NCBI GenBank assembly: GCA_901457705.2
Contig: LR590083.2
Coordinates: forward strand, 1,302,597 to 1,366,596
Source of the DNA: Beijerinckiaceae bacterium RH AL1
GTDB taxonomy: Bacteria; Pseudomonadota; Alphaproteobacteria; Rhizobiales; Beijerinckiaceae
Length of the DNA: 64,000 bases
Direction: 5' to 3'
Shown here piece after piece: positions 52,167-61,275 of the stretch (positions are counted from its first letter, which is position 1; every line of letters starts with the position of its first letter). Both the position numbers and the translations under genes were made by a program. The notes beneath the pieces were generated by a model. It ran no database searches. It saw nothing but the letters and a program-made list of their open reading frames with translations, and was not told the DNA's origin.

Positions 52167-53278
52167 CGCGTCTCGCTTTCGCGCAGGCGGAAGGCCGCGG
52201 CCAACATCAGCGAGACGTCGAGGTTCGGCTGGCGCAGGTAGGTCGTGAGATCGCGGATCAGCCGCTCGAGCGGGTTCGGCCGCAGGAAGGATTTTAGGCC
52301 GACCGCCTTCTGGGCGAGGGCGACGACCTCGAGCGCGGCGGCCTCGAAGGCGTTGCGCGCGAGGTCGACGGTGGCGTCGATGGCGTCGGCATCATCCACC
52401 TGCCCTTCGGCGATGCGTGCGGCCTTCGCGACCCAGAGGCGTGCCGTCTCGCAGGCGATCTCGGCCTGGCCATAGCGCATGAGCTGGAGCGGATGGTCGC
52501 GATGCGGGCTCGCGCGTACCTGCGTTGCGTAGGCCTCGAGCACGGCCTCAAGACCGCCGAGTTGCACGGCGATGACCCGCCACGCGCCGCCGCGGAAATA
52601 CGGGGTGCGGAGATAGTCGCCCGGGCCGCCGACGATCTCGTCGGGCGACACGGCGATGCCGTCGAAATCGACGGTGCCGGTCGCGGTCGCCCGCATGCCG
52701 TGCGCCGTCCAGCCCGAGGCGTCGGCGCGCTCGGCATCGACGGCGGGGATCACCATCACGGAGCCGTCCGCGCGGTCGGCCGCGACGAGCGGGCGCCGGA
52801 AGTGGCCCGAGCCGGAGCACAGGATTTTCCGCCCGCGCAGAACGAAGCAGGTGCCGTCGGGCTCGAGCCGCAGCGGCTCGCCGGCCATCCACACGCCGCT
52901 CGGGATGCCGGCTGCGGCTTCTGTGGCCAGCAGCCGGAGATTGGCGTGCGAGCCGTAGCGCGACGTGAGCACCACCGCGTTGACGTGCCCTTCGTAGAGC
53001 CGCCCGAGCGAGAGGCTGCCGTGCCCGATCGTGGTGAGCACCTCGCGCAGACGGTCGGGGTCGCCGATGCCCAGGTCGTCGCCGCCGAGCGTGGATGGGA
53101 ACGGTGCCATCAGAAGGCCGGCGTGCGCCAGCGCTCCGATGTCCTCTGTGGGAAAGGCGCCGTCCTCGTCCTTGTCAGCCGCGCGCGTTGCGGCCGCGGC
53201 CGCGACATGGCGCGCCCGCTCGACGAGCCGGCGACCGTCCGGCGTCTTGACGCGCGCCAAGGAGGCGACCTCGCTCAT
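52163..53278 (-). CDS. Acyl-CoA dehydrogenase-like flavoprotein
   Basis: This 371-residue protein follows the acyl-CoA dehydrogenase fold: helical N-terminal domain (ALAHAGLLMAPFPSTLGGDDLG), beta domain (GVWMAGEPLRLEPDGTCFVLRG and VDFDGIAVSPDEIVG) and helical C-terminal domain (QKAVGLKSFLRPNPLERLIRDLTTYLRQ). The usual catalytic Glu cannot be assigned with confidence; the family includes flavin-dependent hydroxylases and oxidases as well as dehydrogenases. It is the first gene of the overlapping PIG-L/NodS-like operon. ATG 53278 has aaagga upstream. Confidence 0.85.
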   Translation of the reverse strand: MSEVASLARVKTPDGRRLVERARHVAAAAATRAADKDEDGAFPTEDIGALAHAGLLMAPFPSTLGGDDLGIGDPDRLREVLTTIGHGSLSLGRLYEGHVNAVVLTSRYGSHANLRLLATEAAAGIPSGVWMAGEPLRLEPDGTCFVLRGRKILCSGSGHFRRPLVAADRADGSVMVIPAVDAERADASGWTAHGMRATATGTVDFDGIAVSPDEIVGGPGDYLRTPYFRGGAWRVIAVQLGGLEAVLEAYATQVRASPHRDHPLQLMRYGQAEIACETARLWVAKAARIAEGQVDDADAIDATVDLARNAFEAAALEVVALAQKAVGLKSFLRPNPLERLIRDLTTYLRQPNLDVSLMLAAAFRLRESETR

Positions 53279-53358
53279 CGATGTTCCTTTACGACCTTCG
53301 TTGAACCGCAACGTCGGGACGCGACGATCGTTCGAGTTGCGACGGACCGGAGGACATC

Positions 53359-53955
53359 ATGACGATGGGGCAGGCCACGACGCGCTACGGCGCCGGCGCA
53401 CGCTGGTTCCACTGGCTCACGGCCGTGCTGATGTTCACCGTCATCCCGCTTGGCTGGATCTTCGGCGCCTTCAAGACGAAGCCCGATCACCCCGACACGT
53501 TCGTTGCGCCCTTTCCCGGCACGCCGGACGACTATGCCGCCGCGCACATGACGGTCGGGCTCGTGATCTTCGCCGTCGTCTTAGCGCGCATCCTGCACCG
53601 CGCCCGCACGCGGCCGCCGCCGCTGCACGGGTCCGCCTGGGAGCGGCGGCTCGCAGCGGCGACGCATGTGCTGCTCTATGTCGTGCTCATCGTCATGCCG
53701 TTGTCGGGCTACATCATGTCGTCGGGCGACAAGCCGCCGATCAGCTTCCTCGGCCTTTTCGACGTGCCGAAGGCGCCGATCTCGCCGAGCCAGGGCAAGG
53801 CCGCGGCGATCGTCCACGTGCTCGTCACGCAGTTCGTGCTCTACGCGCTCATCGTGCTGCATCTGGCGGGCACGGCCTGGCACCTGTTCGTGCGCCGCGA
53901 TGGAGCGCTGAGCCGGATGCTGCCGCAGCAGGCGAACGAGATTGGCGCGGAGTAG
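53359..53955 (+). CDS. Cytochrome b561 family membrane protein
   Basis: This 198-residue protein has four predicted membrane helices with the b561 histidines: RWFHWLTAVLMF, AAHMTVGLVIFAVVLARI, THVLLYVVLIVMPLSG and HVLVTQFVLYALIVLHLAGTAWH. Bacterial members move electrons between quinol and periplasmic acceptors such as superoxide (CybB). GGACATC precedes the ATG; the frame has an earlier GGAGGACATC context. The downstream MFS gene starts 14 bp inside it. Confidence 0.9.
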   Translation: MTMGQATTRYGAGARWFHWLTAVLMFTVIPLGWIFGAFKTKPDHPDTFVAPFPGTPDDYAAAHMTVGLVIFAVVLARILHRARTRPPPLHGSAWERRLAAATHVLLYVVLIVMPLSGYIMSSGDKPPISFLGLFDVPKAPISPSQGKAAAIVHVLVTQFVLYALIVLHLAGTAWHLFVRRDGALSRMLPQQANEIGAE

Positions 53956-55117
53956 GGCGGCGGCCTCGCCGCTCGTCCTGTGGGTCGCGTTCGCGAGCCT
54001 CTATGCCCCTCTGTTCGGCGCGTTCGGCGCCGAGGTGCCGTACCTGCCGGCCTACCTTCTCGGCATCGGGCTTTCGACGCAGCAGATCGGCTTCGTCCTC
54101 GCCGCCGCCACGCTGGCGCAGTCCGTCTTCGCGCCGCTGACGGGGATGGTTGCCGACCGCGTTGGCAAGAGGCTGGTTCTGGCCTGCGCCGCCGCAGCCT
54201 CCGGTGCCGGGATGGCGCTCTACGGCGTGACGAGCGGCTTTGCCGCGGCGCTCGTCGTTGCCGTCACCGTCGCGATCGCGACGGCCGCGCTGTCGCCGCT
54301 TGCCGACGCTCTCGCGGTGCCGACGTTGGGCAAGAGCGGGGCCTACGGGCGCGTGCGGGCCTTCGGCTCGGCCGGGTTCATCGCCGGATCGTTCGCGAGC
54401 GGCGCGCTCATCGAGCATGGCGGGCTCGCGAGCATCATCCCGCTGGCCGCCGTCCTCTTCGTCGTCGCGGCGGCGCCGCTCCCCTTTCTGCCGGCGATCC
54501 CGCGCGCGGATCGCGAGGCGGCGCGCGGCGGACTTTTCATGCTGCTCCGGAGCCGCCCCTACCTCTACGTGCTCTGCGTGTCGGCGCTGGCGATCGGAAG
54601 CCACGCCATGGTCGACAATTTTGCGGTGATCAGCTGGCGCGCCGGCGCCGTCAGCGGGACCACCGTCGCCATTCTGCTGGCCCTCGCCGTCGGCTCGGAG
54701 CTGGTCGTCTTCACCTTGCTCGGTCCCCCACTGGTCCGGCGCTACGGCGCCTCCGCCTGCATCTGCATCGGCGCGATGGCGGGTTGCGGTCGCTGGATCA
54801 TGTTTGCAGAAAGCCGCGCGCTGTGGGTGATCGGCGCGTCGCAGGCGCTGCACGGCCTCACATTTGCGCTCACGCATCTCGCCTGCATGCGCGTGATCGC
54901 CGAGGTCGTCCCGCGCAAGGTCGCCGGCACCGCTCTGGCGCTCTACGGCACTATTTCTTCGGGGCTTGCCTCCGCGGCGATTTCGCTCGTGGCCGGCAGC
55001 CTCTACGCGACGTTCGGCGAGCGCGCGTTCTGGTTGGCCGCCGCCTTGTCCGCGGCCGCCATCCCGTTCGCGTTGCGTCTGGATCGCTACGCCGTCCCGT
55101 CAGAGACCGTCACTTGA
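53942..55117 (+). CDS. MFS permease
   Basis: This 391-residue protein has about twelve membrane helices, with MFS motif A in GMVADRVGKRLVL between helices 2 and 3. PLFGAFGAEVPYLPAYLLGIGL at the start resembles MFS_1-like/PPP-type permeases. The TTG start lies 14 bp inside the preceding cytochrome b561 gene; a GTG at 53981 is another candidate. The substrate is unknown. It converges with a small membrane-protein gene, the two ends overlapping by eight bases. Confidence 0.8.
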   Translation: MARSRAAASPLVLWVAFASLYAPLFGAFGAEVPYLPAYLLGIGLSTQQIGFVLAAATLAQSVFAPLTGMVADRVGKRLVLACAAAASGAGMALYGVTSGFAAALVVAVTVAIATAALSPLADALAVPTLGKSGAYGRVRAFGSAGFIAGSFASGALIEHGGLASIIPLAAVLFVVAAAPLPFLPAIPRADREAARGGLFMLLRSRPYLYVLCVSALAIGSHAMVDNFAVISWRAGAVSGTTVAILLALAVGSELVVFTLLGPPLVRRYGASACICIGAMAGCGRWIMFAESRALWVIGASQALHGLTFALTHLACMRVIAEVVPRKVAGTALALYGTISSGLASAAISLVAGSLYATFGERAFWLAAALSAAAIPFALRLDRYAVPSETVT

Positions 55118-55298
55118 GATGTTCGGGCGTCTCGCCGCCGCGCACGGCGGTGTGAGCGGACGAGCCGTCTTCCCGAAGCGTGTTGCGCGCCGCATCGCGA
55201 TTGCGCGGCTCGCGCATCTGCTTAGCGAAATGCGTGACGGCGAAGCCGATCACGATCAAGAGCGTGATGATCGCCAACAACCCAACCAACCATTCCAT
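55110..55298 (-). CDS. Small single-span membrane protein
   Basis: This 62-residue protein starts at an ATG with gggagg seven bases upstream (excellent). Residues 2-25 form one membrane helix (WLVGLLAIITLLIVIGFAVTHF), followed by a charged cytoplasmic tail (KQMREPRNRDAARNTLRED). No family is recognised. Its end overlaps the convergent MFS gene by eight bases. Confidence 0.6.
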   Translation of the reverse strand: MEWLVGLLAIITLLIVIGFAVTHFAKQMREPRNRDAARNTLREDGSSAHTAVRGGETPEHLK

Positions 55299-55509
55299 GT
55301 CGTTCCTCCCGCTTTGCGGGAACAACAGCAGGCCGGTGGCTTCGATCCGTGCCTTTTATGACGTATCCCGGAGAGGTCGTTTGGACGAGCGCGAAAAGAA
55401 GGGCACCCCCGATACGATCGGCGATGCCCCGCTGGCTCAATAGTTTGTGGTACAACGGTTGCCGTGCGGCGCGATCGCTTGGTCGCACCACGTGGCTTTC
55501 GGCAAAAGC

Positions 55510-55779
55510 TTAGTTGCCGTGGTCGCCGTTGCGCGAGCCGCCGCCGGCCGCCGAGTCGCCGCGGCCCGTCGTCATGCTGGCGCCGCTCGCGCCCGAGCCG
55601 CTCTTCATCGCGCCACCGCCCGTCGAAGGGTTGCTCATCTTGCTCGGGCCCTGGTTGTCGCCGGCCGGGCCGGCCGGGGTCGAGGTCGCGGTACCCGAAT
55701 TTGCGCCCTCAGCAGCGTAAACAGCGCCGATCGGCGCAGCGGCTATAATAAAAGCCATAGCGACGGTGTGTACTTTCAT
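55510..55779 (-). CDS. Small exported Gly/Ser/Ala-rich protein
   Basis: This 89-residue protein has a signal peptide (VHTVAMAFIIAAAPIGAVYA) and a low-complexity mature part full of Gly, Ser, Asn, Thr and Ala with Pro. It would be an unstructured periplasmic or secreted protein. agggag lies upstream of the ATG. Similar short G/S-rich exported proteins are common in Hyphomicrobiales; no role is known. Confidence 0.55.
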   Translation of the reverse strand: MKVHTVAMAFIIAAAPIGAVYAAEGANSGTATSTPAGPAGDNQGPSKMSNPSTGGGAMKSGSGASGASMTTGRGDSAAGGGSRNGDHGN

Positions 55780-56105
55780 GCATCTCGCTCCCTGGACGGC
55801 AGTGTTGCCGGCACACCCAACTGTCCTGTGCCTGCAAGTTTCCATCTCGGCCGGAAGAAAGGTGAGTCTTTACGTCGCGAGGACCGAACGAGACGATCCG
55901 ACCCCAAAGCATGACGACAACCATGCGACAACAACGAGATGACGGGAGGCATGCGCTGGCGGGGCGCGAGGGATGCACGTGGTGATGTATCGACGCGAGG
56001 TCGCGCAGGGGCTAGCCTAAGGGCGGCCGTCGCTGCCGCCTTGGGCGCAGCGGCGGCCATAGCCTTCAGTCTTCGAGCGCATATGGCGCCGACGAGGAGC
56101 GAGTC
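55780..56105. other. Intergenic region with one imperfect inverted repeat
   Basis: 326 bp with no gene. An inverted repeat at 56025-56058 (GGCCGTCGCTGC and GCAGCGGCGGCC, one mismatch, 10-base loop) is not followed by a T run, so it is not a terminator. It lies about 48 bp upstream of the molybdo-hydroxylase operon and could be a regulatory site. Confidence 0.5.
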
Positions 56106-56558
56106 GTGATTGCTTTGAACATCAACGGCGAGGTGCGTCAGATGGACGTGCCCGAGGACATGCCGCTTCTCTGGGTCCTGCGCGATGTCGCGGGTCTCAC
56201 CGGCACCAAGTTCGGCTGCGGCATCGCCCAGTGCGGCGCCTGCACCGTGCACGTCGACGGCGAGGCCGTGCGCTCGTGCCTCTATCCGGTCGGTGCGCTC
56301 GGCGACAAGAAGATCGTGACGATCGAGCACGTCGGCGAGACGCCCGCCGGCGCAAAGATCCAGAAGGCCTGGCTCGACAAGGAAGTCGTGCAGTGCGGCT
56401 ATTGCCAGTCGGGCCAGATCATGTCGGCGACGGCGCTGCTGCAGAAGACCGCCAAGCCGACAGACGAGGAGATCGACGAGGCGATGTCCGGCAACATCTG
56501 CCGCTGCGGCACTTACGTCCGCATCCGCGAGGCCATTCACGCAGCTGCGGAGGCCTGA
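56106..56558 (+). CDS. Isoquinoline 1-oxidoreductase-type [2Fe-2S] subunit
   Basis: This 150-residue protein carries two [2Fe-2S] clusters: plant-type C-x4-C-x2-C plus C ([24 protein letters not shown]) and the C-x2-C...CRC type ([19 protein letters not shown]). It is the electron-transfer subunit of a xanthine-oxidase-family hydroxylase. It is followed two bases later by the molybdenum subunit and then a cytochrome c, the IorA-IorB-cytochrome c layout of aldehyde/isoquinoline oxidoreductases. Confidence 0.92.
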   Translation: MIALNINGEVRQMDVPEDMPLLWVLRDVAGLTGTKFGCGIAQCGACTVHVDGEAVRSCLYPVGALGDKKIVTIEHVGETPAGAKIQKAWLDKEVVQCGYCQSGQIMSATALLQKTAKPTDEEIDEAMSGNICRCGTYVRIREAIHAAAEA

Positions 56559-56560
56559 TC

Positions 56561-58726
56561 ATGGCGATCTCGGACCATATCCCCGACCTCAAGTCCCCCT
56601 CGCGCCGCACGCTTCTCCAGGCCAGCGCGCTTGCCGGCGGCGGCCTGGTCATCGGCCTGCGCCTCTCCGGGCGCGCCGCCGCCGACGACGCCGCTACCTT
56701 CATGCCGAACGCCTTCGTGCGCATCGAGCCCACCGGCAAGATCGTCCTCATCGCGCCCCATACTGAAGTGGGGCAGGGCATCGACACCGCGCAGGCGATG
56801 CTGGTCGGCGAGGAGCTCGACGTTGGGCTCGACCAGATCAGCGTGCAGCCGGCGCCGCCGGACATCAAGAAATACGCCGATCCCATTCTCGGTGATCAGG
56901 CGACCGGCGGCTCGGCCTCGGTGCGCGGCGACTGGGAGCGGCTGCGCAAGGCCGGCGCCACGGCGCGCGCGATGCTCGTCGCCGCAGCCGCCGCCAAGTG
57001 GCAGGTCGATCCGCAGAGCTGCACCGTCGCGCGCGGCGTCGTCTCGCACCAGGCGAGCGGGCGCTCGCTGAAGTACGGCGAGGTCGCGAGCGACGCCGCC
57101 AAGCTACCCGTGCCGACGGACGTGAAGCTCAAGGACCCGGCGCAGTTCAAGCTGCTCGGGACCAATGCCAAGCGCATCGACACGCCGGCCAAGGTCAACG
57201 GCACGGCGGTCTTCGGCATCGACGCCAAGGTCGACGGCATGAAGATCGGCACGCTGGCGCTCGTCCCCGTCGTCGGCGGCAAGCTGACCGGCATGGACGA
57301 GGCGGCCGCGCGCAAGGTGCCGGGCGTGCGCGACGTCGTGCGCGTCGGCGACGAGGCCGTCGCCGTCATCGGCGACCACATGTGGGCGGCCAAGCAAGGC
57401 CTGGCGGCGCTGGCGCCGGTCTGGTCCGCGGGGCCGAACGGCGCGACGACGGTGGCGAAGATCGTCGCCGACATGGACCAGGCCTCGCAGAGCCAGGGCG
57501 TCGTCGCCAAGAAGGAGGGCGATGCGGCCGGCGCGATCGGCAAGGCGGCGAAGACGCTGAATGCGGTCTACGAGCTGCCCTTCCTGTCGCACTCGCCGAT
57601 GGAGCCGTTGAACTGCACGCTCCACATCCAGCCGGACAAGGCCGAGATCTGGGTCGGCACGCAGGTGCCGGTGCGCGCGCAGAAGGCGGTCGCCGACGTC
57701 ACCGGCCTCGCGCCAGAGAAGGTGACGGTCAACAACCTCTACATGGGCGGCGCCTTCGGCCGGCGCCTCGACATCGACAGCGTCGAGATCGCGGCGAAGA
57801 TCGCCAAGGGGCTCGGCTATCCGGTCAAGATCGTCTGGACCCGCGAGGAAGACCTCCGGCACGACTATTACCGCCCCTACTACTACGACCGGCTGAGCGC
57901 CGGGCTCGATGCCGACGGCAAGCTCGTCGGCTGGACGCATCGCGTGACCGGCTCGTCGGTGATGGCGCGCTGGTTTCCCGGCGGCTTCAAGGACGGGCTC
58001 GATCCCGATGCCGTCGAAGGCGCGGCGGAGACGCCCTACGACGTGCCGGCGACCTTCGTCGACTACGTGCGGCACGAATCGCCGAACATGAACACGGGCT
58101 GGTGGCGCGGCGTCGGCCCGACGCACAACGTCTTCGTCGTCGAGAGCTTCCTCGACGAGCTCGCCGCCGCGGCCGGCAAAGACGCTGTGGCTTTCCGCCG
58201 CCCGCTGCTGGACAAGAACCCGCGCGCGCTCGCCGTGCTCGAGCTGGCGGCGCAGAAGTCGGGCTGGGGCTCCGCGCTGCCGCCGCGCCACGGCCGTGGC
58301 GTCGCGCTGCAGTTCGCCTTCGGCTCCTACGTCGCCGCGGTCGTCGAGGTCGAGGTGACGCCGCCGGGCGAGATCCTGCTGCGCCGCGCCGACGTCGCCG
58401 TCGACTGCGGCCTGACGGTGAACCCGGACACGGTCGTCGCGCAGATCCAGGGCGGCCTCATCCTCGGGCTCAGCACCGCGATGTACAACGAGATCACGCT
58501 GACGGGCGGCGCGATCACGCAGAGCAACTTCCACGACTACCGGGCGATGCGCATCAACGAGGCGCCGAAGATCGCGGTGCATCAGATCCGCAACGGCGAG
58601 AAGCCCGGCGGCATCGGCGAGACCGGCACGTCGATCGCCGCGCCGGCGCTCGGCAACGCGATCTACGCCGCGACGGGCCAACGGCTGCGCAAGCTGCCCT
58701 TCGCCACCGGCCTGCGGGGAGCTTGA
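56561..58726 (+). CDS. Periplasmic molybdenum-binding subunit, IorB-type
   Basis: This 721-residue protein has a Tat signal (SRRTLLQASALAGGGLVIG) so it is exported folded with its cofactor. The mature region shows the IorB-like layout: HTEVGQGIDTAQAMLVGEEL, QATGGSASVRGDWERLR, NNLYMGGAFGRRLDID, HRVTGSSVMARW, and NTGWWRGVGPTHNVFVVESFLDELA, with a C-terminal GGIGETGTSIAAPALGNA that contains the catalytic Glu. It oxidises an aldehyde or N-heterocycle, passing electrons through the FeS subunit to the adjacent cytochrome c. Confidence 0.92.
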   Translation: MAISDHIPDLKSPSRRTLLQASALAGGGLVIGLRLSGRAAADDAATFMPNAFVRIEPTGKIVLIAPHTEVGQGIDTAQAMLVGEELDVGLDQISVQPAPPDIKKYADPILGDQATGGSASVRGDWERLRKAGATARAMLVAAAAAKWQVDPQSCTVARGVVSHQASGRSLKYGEVASDAAKLPVPTDVKLKDPAQFKLLGTNAKRIDTPAKVNGTAVFGIDAKVDGMKIGTLALVPVVGGKLTGMDEAAARKVPGVRDVVRVGDEAVAVIGDHMWAAKQGLAALAPVWSAGPNGATTVAKIVADMDQASQSQGVVAKKEGDAAGAIGKAAKTLNAVYELPFLSHSPMEPLNCTLHIQPDKAEIWVGTQVPVRAQKAVADVTGLAPEKVTVNNLYMGGAFGRRLDIDSVEIAAKIAKGLGYPVKIVWTREEDLRHDYYRPYYYDRLSAGLDADGKLVGWTHRVTGSSVMARWFPGGFKDGLDPDAVEGAAETPYDVPATFVDYVRHESPNMNTGWWRGVGPTHNVFVVESFLDELAAAAGKDAVAFRRPLLDKNPRALAVLELAAQKSGWGSALPPRHGRGVALQFAFGSYVAAVVEVEVTPPGEILLRRADVAVDCGLTVNPDTVVAQIQGGLILGLSTAMYNEITLTGGAITQSNFHDYRAMRINEAPKIAVHQIRNGEKPGGIGETGTSIAAPALGNAIYAATGQRLRKLPFATGLRGA

Positions 58727-58728
58727 CC

Positions 58729-59970
58729 ATGTCGATCGTCCGCACCCGCAGGGCGCTCCTCGCGGCGGCCCTGCTGCTCGCTGCGCCGTCGATGGCGGCG
58801 GCGCAGTCCGACCAGATCGAGCGCGGCGCCTATCTCGCCAAGGCGGCCGACTGCGTCGCCTGTCATACGGCACCGGGCGGCGCTCCGTTCGCCGGCGGTC
58901 GCGCCTTCAAGCTGCCGTTCGGCGTGCTCTACTCGCCGAACATCACGCCAGACGAGAAGACGGGCATCGCCGGCTACACCGACGAGGCGTGGCTCGGCAT
59001 GATGCACAAGGGCGTCGGGCGCGCCGGGCACCTCTACCCGGCGATGCCGTATGCCTCCTACACGGCGATGACGGACGACGACGCGCTGGCGATCAAGGCC
59101 TACCTCATGAGCCTCAAGCCGATCGCCGCGAGCGTGCCGGAGAACCAGATCGGCTTCCCCTTCAACCAGCGCTGGGGCCTTGTCTTCTGGAACCTGTTCA
59201 ACAATCCGGACCGGCGCTTCGCGCCCGACCCCGGCAAGTCCGAGGCTTATAACCGCGGCGCCTATCTCGCGACCGCGCTCGGCCATTGCGGCGAGTGCCA
59301 TACCCCACGCAACTTCATGATGGGGCTGAAGAGCAGCAAGGAGTTCGCCGGCGCATTGCAGGCCGACTGGCAGGCCTACAACCTCACGAGCGATCACGCG
59401 GCCGGCCTCGGCGCGTGGAGCGACGAGCAGCTCGCGCAGTACCTGTCGACCGGGCAGGCGACGGGCCACGGTCCGGCCTCGGGGCCGATGGCCGAGGCCG
59501 TCGAGCACAGCCTCAGCGGGCTGAAGCCCGAGGACATCAAGGCGCTCGTCACCTATCTCCGCGGCGTTCCCGCGCAGAGCGACGGCGCGCCGCCGGCGCC
59601 GACCGAGGCGGCCTCGTCGCCCTCGGATGCGCTGGGCCAGCGGCTGTTCGTCCAGGCCTGCGCCGGCTGCCACCTGCCGAGCGGCGGCGGCCGCCAGTCG
59701 GCCTGGGCGGCACTTGCCGGCTCGCACTCGACGCGCGACCCCGCCGCGACGAACCTCGTGCAGGTCCTGGTCGGCGGCAGCGAGATCAAGACGGCGCAGG
59801 GCCTGATGTTCATGCACCCGTTCACGGGCGCCTACACGGACGAGGAGCTGGCGGCGATCGCCGGCTACACCCAGCGCCAGTTCGGCGGCATGCCCGGCTC
59901 CGTGACGCCCGAGCAGATCGCGAAGGCGCGCGGCGCTGCGGCCCCGCCGCCGGCGAAGCCGTCGTCGTAG
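58729..59970 (+). CDS. Triheme cytochrome c, electron acceptor of the molybdo-hydroxylase
   Basis: This 413-residue protein has a signal peptide (LLAAALLLAAPSMAAA) and three haem-binding motifs: CVACH, CGECH and CAGCH, with axial Met candidates (e.g. YPAMPYASYTAM, PASGPMAEAV, MFMHPF). This is the AdhB-like three-domain layout. It receives electrons from the molybdenum subunit and passes them to the respiratory chain. It begins two bases after the preceding stop, so the three genes form one operon. Confidence 0.94.
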   Translation: MSIVRTRRALLAAALLLAAPSMAAAQSDQIERGAYLAKAADCVACHTAPGGAPFAGGRAFKLPFGVLYSPNITPDEKTGIAGYTDEAWLGMMHKGVGRAGHLYPAMPYASYTAMTDDDALAIKAYLMSLKPIAASVPENQIGFPFNQRWGLVFWNLFNNPDRRFAPDPGKSEAYNRGAYLATALGHCGECHTPRNFMMGLKSSKEFAGALQADWQAYNLTSDHAAGLGAWSDEQLAQYLSTGQATGHGPASGPMAEAVEHSLSGLKPEDIKALVTYLRGVPAQSDGAPPAPTEAASSPSDALGQRLFVQACAGCHLPSGGGRQSAWAALAGSHSTRDPAATNLVQVLVGGSEIKTAQGLMFMHPFTGAYTDEELAAIAGYTQRQFGGMPGSVTPEQIAKARGAAAPPPAKPSS

Positions 59971-60014
59971 ACGCGAGACGTCCTGCGGGCGGCGTTTACG
60001 CCCGCAGGCCGCTA

Positions 60015-60281
60015 TCAGGATCGCCCGGCCGCCTCGAGGATGAGGTTGGCGATCGTCTCGGGCTGCGAGATCATCGACAGGTGGCTGGCCTTCACCTCGA
60101 TCGTCTTCGCGCCCATCCGCTTAGCCATGAAGCGCTCGAGGTCGGCGTCGATCGTGCGGTCCTCCGTCGAGACGGCATAGAAGCTCGGCTTGGAGCGCCA
60201 CGCCGCGACCGTTGTCCGGCCGGCGAGCAGCTCTTTGCGGAAGGGCTCCTGCACCGCGATGCCTTTCGAAACGGGCTCGTT
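60015..60281 (-). pseudogene. 5'-truncated alpha/beta hydrolase remnant
   Basis: The last ~85 codons read VQEPFRKELLAGRTTVAAW and SFYAVSTEDRTIDADLERFMA, then KRMGAKTIEVKASHLSMISQ, the C-terminal third (acid and catalytic His) of alpha/beta hydrolases of the salicylate-esterase/EstC-like group. Upstream (60281-60596) nothing resembles a hydrolase; the frame is open by chance. The nucleophile Ser elbow and N-terminal two-thirds are missing, so it is a relic between two molybdo-hydroxylase operons. Confidence 0.65.
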
Positions 60282-60450
60282 TGCAGGCTGGAGTTCGTCG
60301 TCTCGGAGCAAACCGTTACATCGAGAGTCGGGCTGCTCGGTCGCCGCCGCCGTGGCATGAAGGTCGCGGTTCTGCATCATCCGCGTGGAGCGACGTTCGC
60401 CCGCCCGGCCGGCCCGCGATATGCTTCGAAGCAGCGGAAAGGGCCGGGAC

Positions 60451-61275
60451 ATGGACCTCAACACGATCGAAGCCTTCGAGCGGCCGCGCACGCGTGACGC
60501 GCTCCCGCGTCCGGCCGCCGGCGATGCCTGGCTGGCGGGCGGGACGTGGCTGTTCTCCGAGCCGCAGCCGAGCCTGAAGCGCCTGGTCGACCTCACCGGG
60601 CTCGGCTGGCCGCCGATCGAGATGCACGACGACGGGGTCTTCGTCGCGGCGACCTGCCCGGTCGCGATGCTGGAGGCGCTCGCCTATCCGAGCGCCTGGC
60701 GCGCCGGGCCGCTGATCAGCCAGTGCTGCCACGCGTTTCTTGCCTCGTTCAAGATCTGGAATGCGGCGACCGTCGGCGGCAACATCTGCATGGCGCTGCC
60801 GGCCGGCCCGATGATCTCGCTCGGCGCGGCGCTCGATGCCACCTGCCTCCTCTGGGGTCCGGACGGGGCCGAGCGCCGCATGCCGGTGCTCGACTTCGTG
60901 CTCGGGCCGCAGCGCACCGCGATAGCTCCTGGCGAGCTGCTGCGCGGCATCGCGTTCGGGGAAGCCGCGCTGCGCCGCCCCGCCGCCTTCCGCCGCATCT
61001 CGCTCCAGGCGCAGGGGCGGTCCGGCGCCGTCGTCATCGGCACGCGCGACGAGGACGGGGCGATCGCGATCACCGTCACCGCCTCGACACGGCGGCCGCA
61101 CCGCCTCGTGCTGCGCGAGCGCGTCGGCGGCGAGGCTCTCGCGCGGCTCGTCGATGCCGAGATCGGCGCGGCGGACTGGTACGACGACATCCACGGCCGC
61201 CCCGACTGGCGCCGCCACATGACGATCGTCTTCATCGAGGAGATCGCGGCGGAGCTTGCCGGCGCGCCGTCATGA
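60451..61275 (+). CDS. FAD-binding medium subunit of a molybdenum hydroxylase
   Basis: This 274-residue protein matches CoxM/XdhA-type medium subunits: DAWLAGGTWLFSEPQP replaces the usual AGGT FAD loop, ATVGGNICMALPAGPMISLGAAL is the second FAD motif (TxGGN), and a CO-dehydrogenase-flavoprotein C-terminal part follows. It relays electrons to FAD. aaaggg is six bases before the ATG. Its stop overlaps the start of the large fused subunit (ATGA). Confidence 0.9.
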   Translation: MDLNTIEAFERPRTRDALPRPAAGDAWLAGGTWLFSEPQPSLKRLVDLTGLGWPPIEMHDDGVFVAATCPVAMLEALAYPSAWRAGPLISQCCHAFLASFKIWNAATVGGNICMALPAGPMISLGAALDATCLLWGPDGAERRMPVLDFVLGPQRTAIAPGELLRGIAFGEAALRRPAAFRRISLQAQGRSGAVVIGTRDEDGAIAITVTASTRRPHRLVLRERVGGEALARLVDAEIGAADWYDDIHGRPDWRRHMTIVFIEEIAAELAGAPS

